A stretch of 49,034 bases of DNA from contig JAFGIX010000014.1 of assembly GCA_016929395.1 (NCBI GenBank), positions 1 through 49,034 of the forward strand. Direction: 5' to 3'. The stretch comes from Candidatus Zymogenus saltonus. GTDB taxonomy: Bacteria > Desulfobacterota > Zymogenia > Zymogenales > Zymogenaceae. The stretch's first letter is position 1, and every line of letters starts with the position of its first letter. The notes below the pieces were generated by a model that was given only the letters and a program-made list of their open reading frames with translations, did not search any database and was not told the DNA's origin. Shown one piece after another: positions 1-7,969 of the stretch. The translations under genes were made by a program, and so were the position numbers.

Positions 1-154
1 AAAGAAACGAGATACCAAAGGAAGCCGCCTAAATCGGCGGCCCCGAGAGGACATACTGTACGGAAGGTGCTTGACTTTTACAATTAAAGGATATAGATGA
101 ACTTGAGAAGAGAGAAAAAAAGCCAAAGAGTGGAAATATTAAAGGAAAAACAAA

Positions 155-556
155 ATGAAAAGGGACAAAAACTCCAATGTCACCCCGATCCTCGAAATAT
201 TAACCGGGGCCGGCATCATCCTCTTCTGGGTCGGCTTTTTCACCGTGGGCCTGGCGCCTGAACCTGCGCCCGACTGCTACTTCGCCTTTGAGCACTCCTT
301 CCCGCCGCCCGACATCATCCTGTCGCTCGCCCTCATCGCATCGGGAATGCTCCTCATCAAAAAGAGGCCGGCGGGGGTAACCCTCTCCCTCGTGTCAGCC
401 GGGGCGCTCGTCTTCCTTGGGACGCTGGATATGAGCTTCAATCTTCAGAACGGCTTCTATTTCGTCTCCCCGGCGGAGCTTATTACCAACGGCTTCATCA
501 ACCTCTTGTGCATCGGCTTCGGCCTCGCGATAATCTTTCGCTTCTGGAAAAAATGA
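155..556 (+). CDS. Small four-helix membrane protein, function unknown
   Basis: A 133-residue protein with four predicted hydrophobic helices (about residues 13-31, 52-67, 75-93 and 110-130) and little else, so it is an integral membrane protein. The start is supported by an AAAGGAA Shine-Dalgarno-like stretch about 10 bases before the ATG. An acidic, proline-rich loop with two cysteines lies between helices 1 and 2 (roughly residues 32-50). I do not recognise a family. It stands alone, and the next gene on the same strand starts about 115 bases later with its own ribosome binding site. No function is proposed. Confidence 0.7.
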   Translation: MKRDKNSNVTPILEILTGAGIILFWVGFFTVGLAPEPAPDCYFAFEHSFPPPDIILSLALIASGMLLIKKRPAGVTLSLVSAGALVFLGTLDMSFNLQNGFYFVSPAELITNGFINLLCIGFGLAIIFRFWKK

Positions 557-672
557 GAATGGATGTATCCTTAACTAATCCCATAAAATCATCTTTTGCC
601 TTCGTCTTTTACGTTTGTGTTTATATAACAACATAATTATTGAAATAGATTTCCTATCAAAGGAGAAAAAAA

Positions 673-870
673 ATGAAGCAGAGGTACGAATACAAGTTCA
701 TTAGTCTGGGCGAGGGGGTTTTTAGTTTAAAGAGAGAAGCATATTCCTATGAAGAAGTAATATATAAACATGCCGAGGAAGGATGAAGACTTGTACAAAT
801 CTTTGTACCACTTTACGGTACAACAAAACATTACTTAGAAGTGATCCTTGAGCGGGAGCTTAACGCCTAA
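673..870 (+). pseudogene. DUF4177-like small protein interrupted by in-frame TGA
   Basis: Reading from the ATG at 673 gives 37 codons, then TGA at 784-786, then 28 more sense codons in the same frame to TAA at 868-870. Joined, the 65-residue product begins MKQRYEYKFISLG, has a helix ending in KHAEEG just before the TGA, and continues RLVQIFVPL, closing with YLEVILERE. This is the layout of DUF4177 proteins, in which the residue after the conserved Gly is Trp. TGG to TGA is a one-base change, so a nonsense mutation or sequencing error is the simplest reading. A good ribosome binding site (AGGAG, 7 bases upstream) remains. The 3' end overlaps the end of the convergent transporter gene by 4 bases. 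TGA ends other genes here (for example at 554-556), so genome-wide recoding is unlikely. Confidence 0.7.
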
Positions 871-1775
871 TCCTCCCCGCCCTCCCCATTGATGACCGGC
901 ATCTCCGGCGGCGGGCGGTGGACAGTGGGGCGTCTCCTCGCAACCATAAGCCCCCTTGCCGTAATCGAGACGAGGATCACAGCCCCGCCGACAAGGGCCC
1001 AGGGGCCTGGCCTCTCCTTAAGCATTAAAAAAACCCATAGGGGATTCAGAAGCGGCTCGATGGTCGGGATCAGAATCGAGTCTATCGCCGTCATGTGCTT
1101 AATCGCCGCTGCGTAGAGGATGTACGAAAGCCCCAGCTGAAATACCCCCAAGAGGATAAGGCCAACCCAGCTCTTTGAATCGGGCATTGACTTGAACATG
1201 AAGGGGAGGCAGATGAGAAGCGTCAGGCCGTTTCCGAGGATGATCGACTCGAAGGTCGACTCCTTTTTCTGCTTTCTCATAAACAGCACGAACCAGCCGA
1301 AGGCGACCCCGCTTATTATCGCCAGGACGTTTCCCCAAAAGCTCCCCGGCGTCAGCGAATCTAAGAAGAAGAGTGCCATCCCGCCCAAGACCACGGCGAT
1401 GATAAGCCAGTCGAAGCGGGTCGTCCTTTCCCCCAAAAACCACCTCCCGAACATTGCGACGTAGATGGGCGCCGTATATTGTAACAGGATGGCGTTTGCG
1501 GCGGTGGTCAGCTTGTTTGACGTGACGAAGAGGATCACGGTCGCACAATAGACCAGCGCCCCGCCTACCTGGGAAAATGACAGGGTAAAGCTGGGTCGTC
1601 TCCCGAGGACAAACAGCGCGCCCAACGCCATCAGACCCGCTATTCCACTTCTCATCCCGGCGATCGCCATCGGGTTCCAATCGATGATCTTGATCAAAAG
1701 CCCCCCGAGGCTCCAGAGAACCGCCGCGATCAGGATAAAGACTATCGCCCTTTTTCGCTTTTTATCTTGTTCCAT
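867..1775 (-). CDS. DMT-superfamily (EamA) transporter
   Basis: A 302-residue, very hydrophobic protein with about ten predicted membrane helices arranged as two similar halves, as in the EamA/RhaT drug/metabolite transporter family. Family traits visible include the N-terminal helix with an LWSLGGLLIK segment, a mid-protein NAILLQYTAPIYV segment matching the usual helix-3/4 signature, and the second-half counterpart IPTIEPLLNPLWVFL. The C-terminal tail is basic and proline-rich (RRRPTVHRPPPEMP), presumably cytoplasmic. It lies 26 bases after the stop of the FadH-type reductase on the same strand and is probably co-transcribed. The substrate cannot be read from sequence; members export amino acids, metabolites or drugs. 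Confidence 0.9.
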   Translation of the reverse strand: MEQDKKRKRAIVFILIAAVLWSLGGLLIKIIDWNPMAIAGMRSGIAGLMALGALFVLGRRPSFTLSFSQVGGALVYCATVILFVTSNKLTTAANAILLQYTAPIYVAMFGRWFLGERTTRFDWLIIAVVLGGMALFFLDSLTPGSFWGNVLAIISGVAFGWFVLFMRKQKKESTFESIILGNGLTLLICLPFMFKSMPDSKSWVGLILLGVFQLGLSYILYAAAIKHMTAIDSILIPTIEPLLNPLWVFLMLKERPGPWALVGGAVILVSITARGLMVARRRPTVHRPPPEMPVINGEGGED

Positions 1776-1801
1776 AGTCGGAAGCCACCGTTAAATATAT
1801 A

Positions 1802-3808
1802 TTATATCTTCCGCCCCAGCTCGAAGCCGTTGTGGACGGCCTCGAACGCCTTGGCGACTCCCCCTGCGTCCCCGATAACCTTGACCGGAATCCCCATTTT
1901 TTTGATCTTCTCCTCGAGGGGGTTATGGGAGACCGACCCCGCGGCGATCACCACCGTGTCGGCGGGGATCTCCTTAAGCTCACCGGAAACGTTCACGTTG
2001 ACGGAAGTCTCGGTAATCTCGACGGCCTTCGTCCCCGTCATCACGTTCACGCCCGCCCTCTCCAGCTCCTGGAGGATCCCCCACCGGGTCGACTTTCCGA
2101 TATCGCTCCCTACCCTGTCCAACATCTCTATCAGCATGACCTCCTTTATCCCCTTAACAGCGATCTTTCTCAAGTCCTCCGGCGGCTCAGCACCTTTTAT
2201 AAGGAGAAACCTCAGCGCCTCGGGCGACGGCGTCCCCTTCCCCGCGAGGAATAGGGCCGTCTCCGTGCCGACGGCGCCCCCGCCGATGACAAGGACCCTC
2301 CTTCCCGTCCTTGCCCGATCTTCAAGGACGTCCCACGCCTGTGCGACATTGGGAAGGTCGGCACCCGGAATATTAAGCATCATCGGCCTCGCCCCCGTGG
2401 CAAGGATGACGAGGTCGGGCTTTTCCCTTTTGACTATTTCTTCGTCCACATCAACGTTGAGACTTACCGAGACACCGCTCCTCTTTACCTCCCCCGCGAG
2501 GTCATGGGACAGGGCGAGAAATTCCCCCCTCCCCGGCGGTATCCCGGCGATGTTCAGCTGCCCGCCGAGCCTTTCCCCCTTCTCGAATAGGGAGATGCCG
2601 TGGCCGCGCATCGAGGCAACCGCTGCCGCCGCCATCCCCGCCGCCCCTCCACCGACGACCATGATCCTCTTCGGCTCCTTAGTCTCCTCGATCGCCCTCT
2701 CTTTTTCGTGCCCAGCGAGCGGATTTACGAGGCACTCCACCGCCCTCATCTCGAAGAGGTGGTCAAAACATCCCTGGGCGCAACCGATGCAGTGGACGAT
2801 GCTCTCCTCTTTTCCGCCCTTGACCTTCCGGGGAAGATACGGATCCGAGATCAGTGCCCTTCCCATCGCCACCATGTCGCAAATCCCATCAAGCAGCATC
2901 TCCCTGGCGAGTCCCGGGTCGTTTATCCTGTGGCTAGCTACCACCGGGACGTCGACCTCCCTCTTTATCCCCGCGGTCAGGTAGTTGAATGCCCCCCTGG
3001 GCACCTCGGTCACTATCGTAGGCACCCTCGTCTCGTGCCAGCCCATGTTTATACAGAGGGCGTCGACGCCGTTTTCGACAAGCCTCTTCGCGTATATCTT
3101 TGTCCTCTCCCTTCCTATCCCACCTTCCATGAAGTCGTTTCCGTTTATCCTGAACAGCACCGGGTAGTCGTCCCCGACGGCGGCGCGTACCGCCCTCGCT
3201 ATCTCGATGCCGAAGCGCATCCTGTTCTCGAAGTCGCCTCCCCACTCGTCCTCCCTCTTGTTGGTTATCTCGGAGAGGAACTCGCTTATCAGGTAGCCTG
3301 CACCGCTCAAGACCTCGACGAAGTCGAATCCCGCCTCTTTTGTCCTCGCCGCCGCCCTTGCGAAGTCGGCGATCGTCTCTTTAACCTCCTCAGGCTCCAA
3401 CGCCCTCGGCATCTCCCTCGTGAACCTCGACCTCACCGCGGACGGCGCCACGGCCGGCCTGTTCCCTTCGATCAAAAACGATATATTGTATCTGCCGGAG
3501 TGGTTGATCTGAAGCCCCGCCACTGCCCCGTTTCCCTTGATTGCATCGGCAAGCTTTGTTAGCCCCGGGATGAACTCGTCCCTGTGGGCGCCGATGATCA
3601 TCCGGTTTCCCGCAGTAATGTTCACCGTGGCGTACCCGGTCACGATCGCCCCCGCTCCCCCCTTTGCCCGCTCGGCGTAGAAATCGATTATCCTGTCTGT
3701 GATCTTGTAGTCCTCGACCATGTTGAGGTGCATGGCCGGCATATATATCCTGTTTTTTATCTCGACGCCCTTTATCTCTATCGGCATAAACAGTGGATCG
3801 GTTTCCAT
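1802..3808 (-). CDS. FadH-type 2,4-dienoyl-CoA reductase / NADH:flavin oxidoreductase
   Basis: Multidomain iron-sulfur flavoprotein of 668 residues, close to E. coli FadH (672). Residues 1-330 form the Old Yellow Enzyme FMN barrel. Tyr at about 172 (GAGYLISEFLS) and His at about 258 (GWHETRVPTI) match the FadH active-site pair. Cysteines near 340, 343, 347 and 359 (C-x2-C-x3-C-x11-C) bind a [4Fe-4S] cluster. An FAD-binding motif (VVGGGAAGMAAAA) starts near residue 383, and a second Rossmann motif (VLVIGGGAVGTETA) follows for NAD(P)H. The family passes hydride from NAD(P)H through FAD, Fe-S and FMN to the double bonds of 2,4-dienoyl-CoAs or related enones. An upstream TTG would add nine residues, but the ATG at 3808 follows GGAGGAG at correct spacing and is preferred. 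The physiological substrate may differ from dienoyl-CoA. Confidence 0.92.
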   Translation of the reverse strand: METDPLFMPIEIKGVEIKNRIYMPAMHLNMVEDYKITDRIIDFYAERAKGGAGAIVTGYATVNITAGNRMIIGAHRDEFIPGLTKLADAIKGNGAVAGLQINHSGRYNISFLIEGNRPAVAPSAVRSRFTREMPRALEPEEVKETIADFARAAARTKEAGFDFVEVLSGAGYLISEFLSEITNKREDEWGGDFENRMRFGIEIARAVRAAVGDDYPVLFRINGNDFMEGGIGRERTKIYAKRLVENGVDALCINMGWHETRVPTIVTEVPRGAFNYLTAGIKREVDVPVVASHRINDPGLAREMLLDGICDMVAMGRALISDPYLPRKVKGGKEESIVHCIGCAQGCFDHLFEMRAVECLVNPLAGHEKERAIEETKEPKRIMVVGGGAAGMAAAAVASMRGHGISLFEKGERLGGQLNIAGIPPGRGEFLALSHDLAGEVKRSGVSVSLNVDVDEEIVKREKPDLVILATGARPMMLNIPGADLPNVAQAWDVLEDRARTGRRVLVIGGGAVGTETALFLAGKGTPSPEALRFLLIKGAEPPEDLRKIAVKGIKEVMLIEMLDRVGSDIGKSTRWGILQELERAGVNVMTGTKAVEITETSVNVNVSGELKEIPADTVVIAAGSVSHNPLEEKIKKMGIPVKVIGDAGGVAKAFEAVHNGFELGRKI

Positions 3809-3846
3809 AGCTCCTCCATGGCAAATGAGAATCAAGGAGACTATTT

Positions 3847-3935
3847 GTCATTCCCGCGAAAGCGGGAATCCAGCCTGTCCCCACGTATGTAGTGGTAAAA
3901 TATCTTTCTGGATTCCCAATCAAGTTGGGAATGAC
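3847..3935. repeat. Composite inverted repeat of ATTCCC-N8/9-GGGAAT palindromes
   Basis: Two short palindromes face each other. Positions 3847-3873 read GTCATTCCC-N8-GGGAATCCAG, and 3908-3935 read CTGGATTCCC-N9-GGGAATGAC, its inverse. Each arm can form its own hairpin, and the pair can form a larger one around a 34-base spacer. Sequence after the second arm (3958-3994, including GCCGCGCCGTT and CCATGAAGATTA) recurs after the cluster at 8.35 kb (8394-8430), so the mobile or duplicated unit is larger than the palindromes. The core resembles the dRS3-type 20-base palindromes of Neisseria (ATTCCC-N8-GGGAAT). It sits between divergent genes. Confidence 0.85.
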
Positions 3936-4091
3936 AACATAAAGAGAGGTGGACTTTGCGCCGTGCCGCGCCGTTGAAAAAACCATGAAGATTAATTCAG
4001 CTTCCTAAACTATCTTACGCCCGACAAAAAATCAAGGATATTCTATTAAACATCCCACTTGGAAAAACTCGATACAACTATAACATCTCCA

Positions 4092-4120
4092 TTGACATTA
4101 CGGTCTCAGTTATGTACTAT
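4092..4120 (+). promoter_or_regulatory. Predicted sigma-70 promoter for the NMO-like gene
   Basis: TTGACA at 4092-4097, a 17-base spacer, then TACTAT at 4115-4120. The gene start is at 4230, leaving a leader of about 100 bases. Motif match only. Confidence 0.55.
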
Positions 4121-4229
4121 TTACCCTGTTTTTAGAAAGAGATTCTCTCGTGAAACCCGTAGGCAGAGATTGTCCCGCTCAAAGAAAAACACTGAAGCTG
4201 AAATAATCATATAGAAAAGGAGGCAGTTC

Positions 4230-5270
4230 GTGAAGACACGCATGACAGAGATTTTGGGGATCAAGCATCCCATCATGTTATCCGGCATGAGCTGGGTAAG
4301 CGTACCCGAGATGGTGGCCGCGGTTTCAAACGCCGGGGGCCTGGGCGTACTTGCAACCGGCCCCCTCGACGGCGAGCAGACGAGGGCCGCCGTCAAGAGG
4401 ATAAGAGAGCTAACCGACAAGCCGTTCGGCGCAAACGCCACTCTCCTCTTCCCGGGGGCGGCCCAGAACGCCGCCATCCTCCTGGAGGAGAAGGTGCCCG
4501 TAATCAACTTCGCCCTCGGCAAGGGGGACTGGATAGTAAAGGCCGCCCACGAATACGGCGGCAAGGTAATCGCCACCGTGGTAAACCAGCGCCACGCAAA
4601 GCGGGCGCAGGATTACGGCACGGACGCCGTAGTGGTCACGGGCCACGAGGCGGCCGCCCACGGCGGTGACGTTACGAGCCTCGTCCTCGTCCCCAGCATC
4701 GCAGACGTGGTGGATATCCCCATCATCGCGGCGGGAGGCTTTGCGGACGGCAGGGGACTTGCCGCCGCACTGGCCCTCGGGGCCGACGGCATCGCCATGG
4801 GGACGCGATTTATGACCACAGAGGAGAGCGGACTCCACGACTTCTTCAAGGAGCTCTCCCTGGAGAAGGGCGTTGAAGATACCATCTATTCCGACAAGTT
4901 CGACGGGATGGGCTGCCGGGTGCTTGATACCGAGGCCGCAAGAAAGACGATAAAGAGGGGATTCAGACCATTCGGGGCGCTTGTCAACTCAAAGATCATT
5001 GCAAAGCAGCTCCACCTTCCATACATGAAGCTTTTACTGGGCGTTCTGGCCTCCGGCTACAAGACGGCGATACAGCTGGGCTACATGGCAAACGGCTTCG
5101 ACGCCATAAGGAGGGCCACCGAGGACGGCGACAACAAGAAGGGAGTCCTCACCGTCGGGCAGACCACGGGCCTCGTGAGAGACATCCCCACCGTTGCCGA
5201 GCTTATTAACAGGATGGTCAAGGAGGCGGAGGAGCAGCAGAAGAGGCTCTCCAAGATGTTCGCCTTATAG
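4230..5270 (+). CDS. Nitronate monooxygenase / FabK-like flavin-dependent enzyme
   Basis: A 346-residue TIM-barrel FMN enzyme of the 2-nitropropane dioxygenase family, which includes nitronate monooxygenase and the FabK enoyl-ACP reductase. The N-terminal segment HPIMLSGMSWVSVPEMVAAV and the following SNAGGLGVLA are family hallmarks. VVTGHEAAAHGG carries the conserved histidine of the nitronate oxidase active site, and the phosphate-binding strand IIAAGGFADGRG followed by LGADGIAMGTRF holds FMN. The start is GTG at 4230, supported by AAGGAGG six bases upstream. In anaerobes these proteins often reduce enones or unsaturated acyl chains rather than oxidise nitronates. The neighbouring FadH-type reductase and enoyl-CoA isomerase fit that, but the substrate is not determined. 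Confidence 0.88.
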   Translation: MKTRMTEILGIKHPIMLSGMSWVSVPEMVAAVSNAGGLGVLATGPLDGEQTRAAVKRIRELTDKPFGANATLLFPGAAQNAAILLEEKVPVINFALGKGDWIVKAAHEYGGKVIATVVNQRHAKRAQDYGTDAVVVTGHEAAAHGGDVTSLVLVPSIADVVDIPIIAAGGFADGRGLAAALALGADGIAMGTRFMTTEESGLHDFFKELSLEKGVEDTIYSDKFDGMGCRVLDTEAARKTIKRGFRPFGALVNSKIIAKQLHLPYMKLLLGVLASGYKTAIQLGYMANGFDAIRRATEDGDNKKGVLTVGQTTGLVRDIPTVAELINRMVKEAEEQQKRLSKMFAL

Positions 5271-5458
5271 ATACACCGTCGTCTCGGCTTTCTTGGATTG
5301 GTTGTCAATTTAATCAAGGCACTGGGGATTGAGTAAACGGATGTCCGGGACGAGGGAGAGATGGAGATATTGAGATATCGGATACTGATATGTGGGAATA
5401 AACGGGGAGGAGAGAGGAAAGCGAAAGTTTAAAATCTAAAGCGACAGAAATAAAACGA

Positions 5459-5495
5459 AAAAGGGGTGGCAGGGGCGGCCTTGTCCACCCCTTTT
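5459..5495. terminator. Bidirectional intrinsic terminator
   Basis: AAAAGGGGTGG at 5459-5469 pairs perfectly with CCACCCCTTTT at 5485-5495 (11 bp, 15-base loop). It is followed by a T-rich run on both strands. It separates the convergent NMO-like and enoyl-CoA isomerase genes. Confidence 0.8.
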
Positions 5496-5553
5496 CATTT
5501 GTATATTTAGGTTCAGGTTTTATGGGAGTCTCGGGCGTCAATCAAATTCTGAC

Positions 5554-6276
5554 CTACCCCTCAACCATTAGCTTGCCCGACTCGATATACTCCGGGTCCT
5601 CGTTGTCTATTACCGCGGCCATCGCCGCGTTCATCCTCTCCTTCATTACGCCGAAGATGCCCCTCCCCTTGTTGAACGTCTTGGCATAGGCAATCGCCTC
5701 AACTAAAACCGAGTCCCTGTCCGGGCACGCCTTCATTATCACGTTGTACCTTTCAAGCTCTTCGGCCGTAAAGCGCCTTCCGGTCAGCATCGCCTCTTCG
5801 AACTTGTGATACGGAAAGGCCTTCTTGCTGAATGCGATCATCCCCGGCAGAAAGGGGATCCCTATATCTATCTCAGGGAAGAAAAAGTACCCCCTGTCCC
5901 CCCTCATGAACCTGAAGTCGCAGGCGCAGGAGAGAATCGCCCCCCCGGCGGCGGCGTGCCCGTTTATCGCGGCGATGACAGGCGCCGGAAAGAGGAGCAC
6001 CCTCTTGAAGAGGGCGTTAAGGCCGTACAGAAAATCCTTTATGCCCTGCATATCGTTCTCCGCGAGCCTGCCCATCATCCACTCGAGGTCTATGCCCTGG
6101 GACCAGCTCTTCTGGTCGGACGATGTGATGACCACCCCCTTTATCTCGGGGTCCGCCTCTATCTCGTCAAACGCCTTGAGCATCCCGTCAACGTATTTCC
6201 GGTTCATCCTGTTCTCGCCGTTGTCCATAACTATGACTCCTACGGTTCCGTCTACCTCCCACTTCACTACAGACAT
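5554..6276 (-). CDS. Crotonase-family enoyl-CoA isomerase (ECI-like)
   Basis: A 240-residue crotonase-fold protein. Segment INGHAAAGGAILSCACDFRF supplies the oxyanion-hole backbone but lacks the glutamate found at the corresponding place in true enoyl-CoA hydratases. DRGYFFFPEIDIGIPF matches the Delta3,Delta2-enoyl-CoA isomerase branch, with its conserved Glu in PEIDIG. The likely reaction is moving a 3-enoyl-CoA double bond to the 2-position so beta-oxidation can proceed. The open frame extends 45 codons upstream, but the ATG at 6276 is preceded by GGAGG at a 7-base spacing and the extension shows no crotonase similarity, so the short start is chosen. It is transcribed away from the flavoprotein gene at 6.5 kb. 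A hydratase with unusual residues remains possible. Confidence 0.83.
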   Translation of the reverse strand: MSVVKWEVDGTVGVIVMDNGENRMNRKYVDGMLKAFDEIEADPEIKGVVITSSDQKSWSQGIDLEWMMGRLAENDMQGIKDFLYGLNALFKRVLLFPAPVIAAINGHAAAGGAILSCACDFRFMRGDRGYFFFPEIDIGIPFLPGMIAFSKKAFPYHKFEEAMLTGRRFTAEELERYNVIMKACPDRDSVLVEAIAYAKTFNKGRGIFGVMKERMNAAMAAVIDNEDPEYIESGKLMVEG

Positions 6277-6435
6277 CTCACAACCTCCGATATTGAATCC
6301 AAGACCTGCTATACCTATATCTTTGCTTGATGTATCGACTAAGGTAAATAAATATCGCAGAGCATGGGCAAAATCAAGACAATAATGTCGCCGTAACCGA
6401 TATGAGAACAAAACTTCAATAATTCAAAAAAAGCC

Positions 6436-6465
6436 TTGACACCTAAATCAATTTCCACATACAAT
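6436..6465 (+). promoter_or_regulatory. Predicted sigma-70 promoter of the 6.5-17.6 kb cluster
   Basis: TTGACA at 6436-6441, an 18-base spacer, then TACAAT at 6460-6465. It stands immediately before the first gene of the + strand cluster. Motif match only. Confidence 0.6.
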
Positions 6466-6533
6466 CCCCTTTAGCCCTGAAAACACTTTTCAAAGTGGTG
6501 AAATGCGCCTACCTAAAGGACAAAGCAGAAAAA

Positions 6534-7967
6534 ATGAGAGATTACTCTTTTCAAGAAGCGGTTGTCGAGAATGAACTGATCGAAGCCCTGGGGCCGGAAA
6601 AGGTCTCTACGTCCCTGATAGATCGAGAGTCCTACTCCAGGGACCTCATCGTCCCCTACAACTGTCCCCTTCAAGACGAAGACTGTCCCCCTCCCCTCGC
6701 CGATTTCGTTGTCCATCCAGAGACGACCTCCGAGGTGTCGGAGGTAATCAGGATCGCCAACGTCCACCGTGTGCCGGTAACGCCCCAGTGCGGGGGCGCC
6801 CAGGGGAGCGGAAGCACGCTTCCGATCTTCGGCGGCATCGTCATGGACGTCAAGAGCCTCAAAAAGGTCATAGATATAGATACCGGAAACCACACCGTCA
6901 CGACCCAGACCGGCCTGATCGGCGCGGAGCTTGAGGCCGTCCTGAACAACGAGGGATACACGCTCAATCACTACCCCCAGTCCTTCCACGTCAGCGGCAT
7001 CGGGGGATTCCTGTCGGCCAGGAGCGCCGGCGTCCTCTCCACCAAGTACGGCAAGATCACCGAGATGGTGCTGGGGATGGAGGTGGTGCTCCCCACGGGA
7101 GACGTGATGCGCACAAAGGCGGTTCCGAACTCGGCTGCCGGGCCGAACTTCAACTACCTGTTTATGGGGGCCGAGGGGACCCTGGGCGTCATAACCGAGG
7201 CGACCTTTAAGATCAGGCCCTTGCCCGAGGCGAGAAAGTTTCAGGCCCTCCTATTCGCCGACCTGGAGGCGGCCCTCAACGCCTCGAGGCTCATAATGAG
7301 GCGGGGCCTCTGGCCCGCCGCGATGCGAATCTCCGACGAGCTCGAGACCGTCTACTTCCACCACCGCGAGAGCGGAAGCCAAATGACGCTCATGTTCGAC
7401 GGCTTTGAGGAGCTGTGCGACCTGGAGCGGAAGGAGGCGATGAAAATAGCGATGGAGCTGAACGCCGAAGATCTGGGCGAGGGGCCGGCAAGGGAGTGGT
7501 GGGAGGAGAAGCGCTTCTCCATCGCCTTTCCGTCGAGCACCCACCCCCTCTTCGCAAAGCCGACTCCGGGACACATAAGGATCTCCGGCTGCATAGACTC
7601 CGCCGGCACCTTCGACTACCTCTTCAAGGTCCAGAGGGGACTCAAAAAGATAGTGGAGGGAATGAACATGTTCCTGGCCGCCCACTTCTCCCACTTCTAC
7701 CCGACAGGGGGGATGATCTACCCCACGTTTGTATCGGAGATAAAAAAGGGGCCGGGGGCGGTAAAGGCTTACAACGAGGTATGGCGAAGGGGGATCGAGC
7801 TTACCCACTCGCTGGGGGGGACGATCAACCACCACCACGGAATCGGCCTCAATCTGGGGAGGTTTATGAAGCTGGAGCTGGGCAAACACGGCATGGAGAC
7901 CTTCAAAAGTATAAAGCGGGCGCTCGACCCGAATGATATTATGAATCCGGGCAAGCTGGGACTGTGA
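6534..7967 (+). CDS. FAD-linked oxidase, alkyl-DHAP synthase / GlcD-like
   Basis: A flavoprotein of the FAD_binding_4 (VAO/PCMH) family, 477 residues from this start. The N-terminal half has the FAD fold (FVVHPETTSEVSEVIRIA; TPQCGGAQGSGS) and the segment SFHVSGIGGFLSARSAG. FMGAEGTLGVITEATFKIRP is the conserved FAD-domain close. The C-terminal cap domain carries a His-rich NHHHGIG motif and ends DPNDIMNPGKLGL. These features fit both alkyl-dihydroxyacetone-phosphate synthase (plasmalogen/ether-lipid synthesis) and the GlcD/D-lactate dehydrogenase branch; the HHH motif and overall length favour the former relationship. The longest frame begins with GTG at 6495, but residue 14 (ATG 6534) is the more normal start; neither has a strong ribosome binding site. 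Followed by GlpC- and GlpD-like genes, it may act on a glycerol-derived or 2-hydroxyacid substrate. Confidence 0.85.
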   Translation: MRDYSFQEAVVENELIEALGPEKVSTSLIDRESYSRDLIVPYNCPLQDEDCPPPLADFVVHPETTSEVSEVIRIANVHRVPVTPQCGGAQGSGSTLPIFGGIVMDVKSLKKVIDIDTGNHTVTTQTGLIGAELEAVLNNEGYTLNHYPQSFHVSGIGGFLSARSAGVLSTKYGKITEMVLGMEVVLPTGDVMRTKAVPNSAAGPNFNYLFMGAEGTLGVITEATFKIRPLPEARKFQALLFADLEAALNASRLIMRRGLWPAAMRISDELETVYFHHRESGSQMTLMFDGFEELCDLERKEAMKIAMELNAEDLGEGPAREWWEEKRFSIAFPSSTHPLFAKPTPGHIRISGCIDSAGTFDYLFKVQRGLKKIVEGMNMFLAAHFSHFYPTGGMIYPTFVSEIKKGPGAVKAYNEVWRRGIELTHSLGGTINHHHGIGLNLGRFMKLELGKHGMETFKSIKRALDPNDIMNPGKLGL

Positions 7968-7969
7968 TA

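Noticed and set aside
24-41. GCCGCC/GGCGGC hairpin at the window start
   Set aside because: No T-run follows on either strand and the gene context is cut off, so a terminator call is not supportable.
1767-2984. 405-codon + strand open frame opposite the FadH-type reductase
   Set aside because: Pro/Ser/Leu-rich product with no fold; it is the antisense shadow of a clearly conserved enzyme.
5314-5541. 75-codon minus-strand frame
   Set aside because: Contains the bidirectional terminator and low-complexity residues; no ribosome site.
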